Source: Candidatus Sifarchaeum marinoarchaea
GTDB taxonomy: Archaea > Asgardarchaeota > Sifarchaeia > Borrarchaeales > Borrarchaeaceae
Assembly: GCA_016294985.1 (NCBI GenBank)
Contig: JAECRW010000046.1
Location: 1-10,790, forward strand
Reading direction: 5' to 3'
DNA: 10,790 nt
Shown piece by piece: positions 1 to 5,042 of the stretch. A program made the translations under genes and the position numbers. The first letter of the stretch is position 1, and each line of letters begins with the position of its first letter. The notes under the pieces are model-generated. The model made no database searches, was not told where the DNA came from, and saw only the letters and a list, made by a program, of their open reading frames with translations.

Positions 1-674
1 CAATTGACTGAACATCCTCTTCCTATACATAACCATCCCTGTCTCTTTAATTTTTGCCGGAGATCGTCATTTTCGTGTGTTAATTGCACGTATTTGTGCC
101 AATGTCTGAGTAAGGAGACCTTGTGAAAATTAAAAGAGTCAAACTCATCTTGAGAAGGAAGATATGTTTTCTTGCTCTTTTTTATGCTACTATTTTCTCG
201 ATAAAACAAATTTGGGATATTAGATAGATTACCAGAAGAGAGACCGTTCAAAAGATCTAGCATTGGAATTTCTGCATCGCCTTTAACAATCGCATCAACG
301 TAATCAAATTTTTGCAGTATTTCTTCAGCAAAACAAGAAGCAGTGAACCCACCCAGTACAATGAAGACATTTTCGTAAGTATTTTTTGCTATTTCAGCGG
401 TTCGTAATGCATCATAACTATGAGGATACCAATGCAGATCGATTCCAAGAACTGTAGGTGTATATTCTTTGAATAGATCTTCTATCGTGAAGGAAGGATT
501 GAGCATTTCTTCCAATCCGGTATGAACGATTTCTGTTGAAAATCCATTCCGGTCAATGTAATCAGCAATGGCAATACTCCCCATAGGGAGTATCACGTTA
601 GTCAGTACATTAGTCGGGGAGCGTGTTTTAATACGCGTGGTGGGGTGAACAATTAAACAATCAAGTTCCTTCAT
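1..674 (-). CDS. B12-binding domain radical SAM protein (3' part cut off by window edge)
   Basis: This is a partial gene: 224 residues read leftwards from an ATG at 674 and the frame is still open at base 1. The N-terminus (MKELDCLIVHPTTR) and a Rossmann-like region of about 130 residues with GIDLHW (near residue 78) and GGFTAS (near residue 108) look like a cobalamin-binding domain. A linker follows, and the visible end reads GWLCIGRGCSVN followed by a codon beginning TG, which fits the start of a radical SAM CxxxCxxC cluster motif. Such proteins bind cobalamin and a SAM-cleaving [4Fe-4S] cluster and often carry out methylations or rearrangements; the substrate cannot be told here. The ATG overlaps the TGA of the upstream gene (ATGA), so the two are probably translationally coupled. 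The family call is quite sure; the function is open. Confidence 0.82.
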   Translation of the reverse strand, partial: MKELDCLIVHPTTRIKTRSPTNVLTNVILPMGSIAIADYIDRNGFSTEIVHTGLEEMLNPSFTIEDLFKEYTPTVLGIDLHWYPHSYDALRTAEIAKNTYENVFIVLGGFTASCFAEEILQKFDYVDAIVKGDAEIPMLDLLNGLSSGNLSNIPNLFYRENSSIKKSKKTYLPSQDEFDSFNFHKVSLLRHWHKYVQLTHENDDLRQKLKRQGWLCIGRGCSVN

Positions 675-1741
675 GTTACGTCCTTCTTCAGAATTTGCAA
701 GGAATGGTTTACTTTAAAGCCAATTTGATTAAGAAGTGAGGTTAGAAACTTATTTTGTTCGTCAATATATCCAATTTGACATTTCGTTATGCCTTTTTCT
801 CTCATTATAAGTGTGGTCTTATGAAGAAGTTCCTTAAAGAGACCTTCATCTTCGATTTTAGCTCCAAACCTAAAGATTTTTCCTGTTGTGAAAGGATATG
901 TTTGTAATAGATCCGGATAAAGGAAAGGCGTTGGTAACGCATGTACTGGCAATTCAAAGAGATTAGGTATCCATTGAAAGAATCCTATTAATTGTTCATC
1001 ATGGAAACTTGTAATGCCCAGATCTACAATATCAATTGCGTATTGATTTGAAATAAAAGCCAGTGAATTTGTAATCGAATAATTTTCCATAATCATCTCG
1101 GATGTGGGATCTCTGAGTAATATTGTTAAGTTTTTGCCTGGGAAATCTTCTATAATTGAATATGGCTGTTTTTCATTTGATTTAATCCGCAGGTTACTTA
1201 GCAAAGTTTCGATCTCGCATTCATAACAAAGTAAACTGCTATAGTCCTTAAACCCAGCCTCTCTTAACTGATCAAAATCCTGTGAGAGAAGGGTATTGCT
1301 GGATAACTCTGTGACATCATAAGAAAAATGTGTGAGCGATGTTGGATAGGAGGGGGGAGATTTCGAAGGCAACATCATCTGAAGTTCTAAATAAAGTGTT
1401 ACTTCACCCACTTCACTAAAATAAGTAGTGAGCTCATCAAACAAAGTATGAATGATCGAAAGGTCGCCTTTTTCAAGCCAAACTGGATGAGTAAGATATA
1501 AGGCTAAACGATCGTCTTCATCAATAAAGGGAAAAGTAAATGAGAATAATAGATCGGTTATAGTATTCCTTTCTTTGTGATAGAGGGTGCACGGCAAAAG
1601 GGCAGGAAAATTTTCATTCATATATGTGAGATAATCAAAAGGAGTACCCATAGGAAAGGATTTATAATTAGGGGCAGTGAAGAGAAACGGGACTTTTCTA
1701 AACAAAGAGAGGGGCAATCTTATATCTAGCTGAATTTTCAA
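671..1741 (-). CDS. GNAT-like acyltransferase-fold protein, function unknown
   Basis: This is a 356-residue protein. The last 45 residues (MREKGITKCQIGYIDEQ, then LLNQIGFKV) match the usual end of a GNAT acetyltransferase, where a helix, a strand with Asp/Glu-Asn and a GF motif precede the last strand. Around residue 250 a segment reading LIGFFQWIPNLFELP resembles the strand and PD/PN turn seen in GNATs. The N-terminal half could be a second, degenerate GNAT unit, but I see no clear motif there. The chosen start is TTG at 1741, because an in-frame TGA lies just upstream; the next Met is residue 31. No Shine-Dalgarno is obvious. The gene overlaps the following radical SAM gene by four bases, suggesting joint action on one metabolite or macromolecule. 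That is an inference, and no substrate is proposed. Confidence 0.6.
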   Translation of the reverse strand: MKIQLDIRLPLSLFRKVPFLFTAPNYKSFPMGTPFDYLTYMNENFPALLPCTLYHKERNTITDLLFSFTFPFIDEDDRLALYLTHPVWLEKGDLSIIHTLFDELTTYFSEVGEVTLYLELQMMLPSKSPPSYPTSLTHFSYDVTELSSNTLLSQDFDQLREAGFKDYSSLLCYECEIETLLSNLRIKSNEKQPYSIIEDFPGKNLTILLRDPTSEMIMENYSITNSLAFISNQYAIDIVDLGITSFHDEQLIGFFQWIPNLFELPVHALPTPFLYPDLLQTYPFTTGKIFRFGAKIEDEGLFKELLHKTTLIMREKGITKCQIGYIDEQNKFLTSLLNQIGFKVNHSLQILKKDVT

Positions 1742-1790
1742 GTCTTGTCATCTGCTTTATGCTTTGACAAATCTTTGGGATGTTTCCTTT

Positions 1791-1810
1791 AAAAAATAGA
1801 TTGGAAAAAA
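1791..1810 (-). terminator. Possible T-tract terminator after rubredoxin
   Basis: Downstream of the rubredoxin stop, the minus strand carries two runs of six T separated by eight bases, within a T-rich stretch. Archaeal termination commonly uses such T tracts without a hairpin. The T/A-rich end (around 1790-1799) could equally serve as a TATA box for the GNAT-like gene starting at 1741. The two roles are not exclusive. Confidence 0.4.
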
Positions 1811-1842
1811 GCGTGATAAAGAAAACGTAGGAATTGATTTTT

Positions 1843-2001
1843 TTACATTTTTTCAAACATGTCCTTGTCAGCACCACATACTGGGCAAACCCAATCCGCT
1901 GGGAGTTCCTCAAATGGTGTTCCAGGTGCAGCCCAAGGCTCATCACCTACATCTGGGTCATAAATATACCCACAAACGCTACATTGATACTTATCTGCCA
2001 A
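1843..2001 (-). CDS. Rubredoxin
   Basis: This is a 52-residue protein beginning MADKYQCSVCGYIYDP and ending ADKDMFEKM. It has the two CxxC knuckles (C7-C10 and C39-C42) that bind a single iron, the YIYDP motif after the first, and PADWVCPVCGA around the second; the length is normal for the family. It is a soluble one-electron carrier, used in anaerobes mainly with rubrerythrin, superoxide reductase or flavodiiron proteins. The start is TTG at 2001, supported by a strong AAGGAGG (2010-2016) eight bases upstream and by the standard N-terminus of the family. A TATA-like box sits about 40 bases upstream, so it probably has its own promoter. None of the usual oxidative-stress partner genes is in the window. 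Confidence 0.95.
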   Translation of the reverse strand: MADKYQCSVCGYIYDPDVGDEPWAAPGTPFEELPADWVCPVCGADKDMFEKM

Positions 2002-2009
2002 TTAGTTTT

Positions 2010-2048
2010 CCTCCTTATTCGTAGTAGATGCGTATGTCAATTTAATAT
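2010..2048 (-). promoter_or_regulatory. Rubredoxin promoter and ribosome binding site
   Basis: On the minus strand, ATATTAAAT (2040-2048) is a TATA-box candidate. A start of transcription about 25 bases downstream would fall near 2019, leaving a short leader that contains AAGGAGG (2010-2016), eight bases before the TTG start codon. The spacing of all three elements is consistent with an archaeal promoter. No BRE was scored. Confidence 0.5.
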
Positions 2049-2088
2049 GAATGAGATACTTTATGGATAGATCTTATTTTTCATAGTT

Positions 2089-2343
2089 TTGGTTTCGACA
2101 TGCTTTTTGACCTTTCTCGTCCTCCTGCCTGTCATTCATCTCCGTCTTCGAAGGCGTCAGACCTCTCGGGTTCAGTCTCATGCACAAGAGCGTGTTCTCC
2201 GCGTGATGCGAGGAACATACCGCCTTGTAGTGGGTATATTTGCCGGTGGTGACATAGTCAATGATGCTTCAGTAGTTGTAGAAGCTTTGGCAAGTGGAAA
2301 AAAAGCGGTACAAGGAATTCATGCATATCTTCAACGAAGATAA
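2089..2343 (+). pseudogene. Relic of a GltD/PreT-type FAD oxidoreductase, C-terminal end only
   Basis: The frame opens with a TTG at 2089 and ends at 2343 (84 codons). Only the last 38 residues or so are recognisable: VVGIFAGGDIVNDAS followed by VVVEALASGKKAV and GIHAYLQRR. This is the final FAD-contacting GD motif and helix typical of glutamate synthase small chain and PreT (dihydropyrimidine dehydrogenase) family proteins, which are normally about 400-480 residues. The first 45 residues are Arg-, Leu- and Thr-rich with no family resemblance, no ribosome binding site is evident, and the DNA of about 2095-2225 is visibly richer in GC than its surroundings. The piece ends 17 bases from the 3' end of the convergent hydrogenase gene. 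It is best read as a gene fragment left by a rearrangement. A functional small protein cannot be excluded. Confidence 0.6.
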
Positions 2344-2360
2344 ATCATACTATCTTCTCT

Positions 2361-3668
2361 CTATGTTTTTATTATAGGTTCAGGTAACTTAAGCTGCTCA
2401 TGTATCTTTTCTTCGAAAACCTTTTTAGCTAATTGTTTTAGCCCTAATTCAATGGCTCCAAGGTTGTTATTAGTTGCCACGATGAGATTAGCTCGAGTAA
2501 CTATTCCATCTGCATCTGACCAGTAGTTGTGCACCAAAGTTCCCCGCGGCGCTTCAATAATGCCTACGCCTTCACCTTCCTTTGGTGATACATCGGCTAG
2601 CTTGACATCTGTGCTTACAATATCTGGACCGCTCAATAGAATCTTAGTTTTCTCTACAGATTCAATAATTTCGATGAGCCTAGCCCAATGGTATGCAAAC
2701 GTTGCATGAGAAGGACGTCCCAACACTTCCCGGAGTTTTTCCAACTCTTCTTGTGCTCTAGGTGTTTCCATTTTATCTACGACATTTATTCTGGCCAGGG
2801 TATTGGCACGCCAAATTCCTGAAGGATAGCCAACTGGCTTGTAGAATACGTGTGTTGTGTAACTGTGATCAGTCACGTATTCGCCCATATAGTCTTTATA
2901 GTTCTTCGGTTGAAAGTCTTCAACAATTTTGCCGTGAGGATCCATAACGCGTACAGTTCCATCGAAATATGTGTGAACTCCGTTGTTTGCAAGGCCGATG
3001 TAATAAGTAGGTAGTATGCCCACTTTAGTGACCACATCCATGTAATCATTTGTCACCTTTTTCCCGAGTTCAAGAGTAAATTCAGCCAATTCCATAGCGC
3101 GATCCGTTTTCTTTAACCATTCGTCTCGTTCTTCTTCTGTAATCGATTTTGATTGTCCTCCTGGAATCGCTGTTACTGGATGAACTGATCTTCCACCAAT
3201 CAATCCACAGAGATCTTGTCCATATCGCATCAATTCAATAGCTTTCTTTGCTGCATCTGGGAGATTTTTTACGATACCTATTAAGTTACGTACTGCCGGA
3301 TCTGCAAAAGGACCGAAGATGAAATCAGGTGCTGCTAAAGCATAAAAATGGATCGCATGACTGGAAATCATTTTTGCATGAAGTAGAAGTTCTCGAAGTT
3401 TTAACGCAGCTGGTGGAGGGGTTATATCCCATGCGTCTTCTACTGCCTTTATAGAAGCTAAATGATGCGCTTCAGGGCAAATACCACAGATACGTGTCAC
3501 TATCCTAGGAACATGCTCCATTAGGCGACCCTCCAGAAACTTTTCGAAGAATCGTGTGAGCGTCACCCGTGCTCTAGCATCTTTCACTTTTCCATCATCG
3601 GTTAACTCAATTGTCACACTTAGGTGTCCTTCTAATCGTGTAACTGGCTCAATCTTAATTGTTGTCAT
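2361..3668 (-). CDS. [NiFe]-hydrogenase large-subunit homologue lacking the C-terminal L2 motif
   Basis: This is a 435-residue protein of the F420-non-reducing (MvhA/VhuA) or related group 3 hydrogenase large-subunit type. The N-terminus (IEPVTRLEGH) and the L1 motif RICGICPEAHH (C61, C64, H68) are intact, as are the late family block EAPRGTLVHNYW (372-383) and NLIVATNNNLGAIE. In the family, about 30-45 further residues carry L2 (DPCxxCxxH), which supplies the other two Ni ligands and the protease site. Here the protein stops at LPEPIIKT with a TAG; in-frame readthrough gives only nine codons before a TGA and no cysteine pair. The start ATG has GGAGGG nine bases upstream. It follows the winged-helix gene by 20 bases, so co-transcription is likely. 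No small (MvhG) or delta (MvhD) subunit is near. It may be completed in trans, re-purposed or decaying. Confidence 0.88.
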   Translation of the reverse strand: MTTIKIEPVTRLEGHLSVTIELTDDGKVKDARARVTLTRFFEKFLEGRLMEHVPRIVTRICGICPEAHHLASIKAVEDAWDITPPPAALKLRELLLHAKMISSHAIHFYALAAPDFIFGPFADPAVRNLIGIVKNLPDAAKKAIELMRYGQDLCGLIGGRSVHPVTAIPGGQSKSITEEERDEWLKKTDRAMELAEFTLELGKKVTNDYMDVVTKVGILPTYYIGLANNGVHTYFDGTVRVMDPHGKIVEDFQPKNYKDYMGEYVTDHSYTTHVFYKPVGYPSGIWRANTLARINVVDKMETPRAQEELEKLREVLGRPSHATFAYHWARLIEIIESVEKTKILLSGPDIVSTDVKLADVSPKEGEGVGIIEAPRGTLVHNYWSDADGIVTRANLIVATNNNLGAIELGLKQLAKKVFEEKIHEQLKLPEPIIKT

Positions 3669-3688
3669 ATAACGTATCCCTCCATAAC

Positions 3689-4624
3689 TTATTGCTCTGC
3701 AACTCTTCTCGGCATTAATGTTTTAGCTAGAACGTATCCGTTCACAATGTCGCCTTTTAAAAAAGCACGTTTCTTTAAGAAATTAATTGCGACCCTTATA
3801 TCAAAAGTATTGACAGATCGGTTCAGTTTTTGCGAAATACGTTTCCATAGATCCCTTTCTGTTAGTCTTTTTTCCTTAGAGAGAAGTTGAAAAATCAAGT
3901 CAATAAAATTAATCAATTTTTCAAATTTTGTTATTTTTGATAAAACCCCTTTGCCCATATCTGTAGGTTTGTAAAATTTGAAGAAACTCCGTTGTGGAAG
4001 AGGGTTCGGGCCTATGGACTCTACGATGCTCATTCGTTTTAATTCTGATAAACGTGTTTGAACTCCTTTTAATGCTAATCCTGTGGCGGTTGAGATCTCC
4101 TGAGCACTGCAACTTTCTTTAGTTATGAGGATATTAAGAATTTTCGAATAGTAAAGGGGGACATCTTTAAATTCATTAATTCCTATATTAGGACATATTC
4201 TATATTTTTTGGCTTCTGATTCGACGATTCCTCTTTTCTTGAGGCATTTTAGAAGTTGATGGCATTGCGTTCTTGAAATTTTTAATGTTGTATACAACTG
4301 TTCCATCGTTTTTGGTTTTCTTAACAATTTAATAAGACGAACTTTGTTAGACATTTTTAGGTTAGTAAGATCACCTAATGTCTCGACAAATAAGACGCCG
4401 TGAGGTGTGAGAAAATAATGTCCATTATTATTACCAATGTAACCTATTTTTTGAAGTTTTGAGAGATATCTTGACAAAAATTTAGATTTATACCGATGGG
4501 GGTAATCAACATATTCCATTAATGAGCAGATATCTAATTCTCCTTTTTCGAAAAGTGTCCAAACGATTTTCGAATTCTTTTGTGTTTCAAGGACTCTAAA
4601 TATCTCTTCTAGGTTTGCATTCAA
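3689..4624 (-). CDS. Multi-winged-helix DNA-binding protein
   Basis: This is a 311-residue basic protein that appears to consist of about four consecutive winged-helix units: residues 5-85 (ending in YFLTPHGVLFVETL, a typical wing), 90-145 (RTQCHQLLKCLKKRGIVE), 158-220 (SAQEISTATGLALKGVQTRL, then a wing ending near 220) and 235-300 (RDLWKRISQKLN, then INFLKKRAFLKGDIV). No ligand-binding or catalytic domain is visible. The start is TTG at 4624: GGTGATC, part of an extended Shine-Dalgarno, lies just upstream, while the ATG at 4620 is out of frame and the next in-frame Met is residue 36. It is 20 bases upstream of the hydrogenase-like gene and likely co-transcribed, so a role as a transcription factor for this redox block is a reasonable inference. 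The exact family is not recognised. Confidence 0.7.
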   Translation of the reverse strand: MNANLEEIFRVLETQKNSKIVWTLFEKGELDICSLMEYVDYPHRYKSKFLSRYLSKLQKIGYIGNNNGHYFLTPHGVLFVETLGDLTNLKMSNKVRLIKLLRKPKTMEQLYTTLKISRTQCHQLLKCLKKRGIVESEAKKYRICPNIGINEFKDVPLYYSKILNILITKESCSAQEISTATGLALKGVQTRLSELKRMSIVESIGPNPLPQRSFFKFYKPTDMGKGVLSKITKFEKLINFIDLIFQLLSKEKRLTERDLWKRISQKLNRSVNTFDIRVAINFLKKRAFLKGDIVNGYVLAKTLMPRRVAEQ

Positions 4625-4627
4625 GAG

Positions 4628-4668
4628 ATCACCCTTATTGGCATTGAGACCTTAGGATAAATAATAAC
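4628..4668 (-). promoter_or_regulatory. Candidate promoter of the winged-helix/hydrogenase-like pair
   Basis: The minus strand has an A/T box, TTATTATTTATC, at about 4657-4668, which would place transcription start near 4636, just ahead of the GGTGAT ribosome binding site at 4628-4633. If real, the winged-helix and hydrogenase-like genes form a transcript separate from cdhA. This is a weak call based on composition and spacing only. Confidence 0.3.
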
Positions 4669-4717
4669 AGGAGTAGTTGAGTTGCGGAATATTACGACCC
4701 TGCGATAAATTTGTCTT

Positions 4718-4933
4718 CTATCGTATAGACGGCATATAAGTAGGAATGTAGCGCAACAACTGATTTACTGCCCTTTGGGGGCAGGCATTAGCGCACAGTC
4801 CACAGCCAATACATCTTATCCAATTGACATACGCTTTCTTTCCAATTACCCTTATAGCGCCAGTAGGGCAATATTTTTCACAGAGCTTACATCCAACACA
4901 ACGATTTATATCCACATAGGCTATAGGAAGCAG
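4718..4933 (-). CDS. 2[4Fe-4S] ferredoxin (start uncertain)
   Basis: This small protein has two complete CxxCxxCxxxCP motifs (CVGCKLCEKYCP and CIGCGLCANACP), each binding one [4Fe-4S] cluster. It is a soluble low-potential electron carrier and, placed directly after cdhA, a likely electron partner of CO dehydrogenase (inference). The first standard start is GTG at 4915 (65 residues), but it has no ribosome binding site. The frame stays open back to a TAG at 4946, and the added residues LLPIAYV repeat the AYV that precedes the second cluster (AYVNWIRCIGC against AYVDINRCVGC). A GAGGG at 4942-4946 sits eight bases before an in-frame CTG at 4931-4933, which is the start drawn here. A CTG start is unusual, so the boundary is tentative; the function is not in doubt. 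Confidence 0.85.
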   Translation of the reverse strand: MLPIAYVDINRCVGCKLCEKYCPTGAIRVIGKKAYVNWIRCIGCGLCANACPQRAVNQLLRYIPTYMPSIR

Positions 4934-4955
4934 TTTTGTGGCCCTCTATGAAAAC

Positions 4956-5028
4956 AACGCATCACGCGTTTGTCAATTTATGCCGACTGTTCTTATACCG
5001 TGTAAGGGACGGGTAGATTATGCGGTAT
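4956..5028 (-). other. Two short inverted repeats between cdhA and the ferredoxin gene
   Basis: Below the cdhA stop lies a six-base inverted repeat, ATACCG (4995-5000) and CGGTAT (5023-5028), with a 22-base loop. Further on is a compact AACGC/GCGTT hairpin with a five-base loop (4956-4970). Neither is followed by a T tract on the minus strand, so they are not convincing terminators. They might be RNA processing or attenuation elements in a cdhA-ferredoxin transcript, or chance. Confidence 0.2.
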
Positions 5029-5042
5029 GCTCATTTTTTTCC

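Noticed and set aside
2095..2225. GC-richer patch considered as a structured RNA or tRNA because of a TTCGAA loop-like motif
   Set aside because: The flanking stems are too short and no acceptor stem or D arm could be drawn. No C/D-box or H/ACA pattern fitted either.
2361..2363. TAG stop of the hydrogenase gene as a recoded (readthrough) codon leading to L2
   Set aside because: In-frame reading beyond it gives nine codons and then TGA, with no cysteine pair in any minus-strand frame nearby.
4958..4968. CGCGTGATGCG here and again at about 2199-2210 on the other strand, considered as a shared regulatory site
   Set aside because: By rough estimate an 11-base match somewhere in a window of this size is expected by chance, and the contexts differ.
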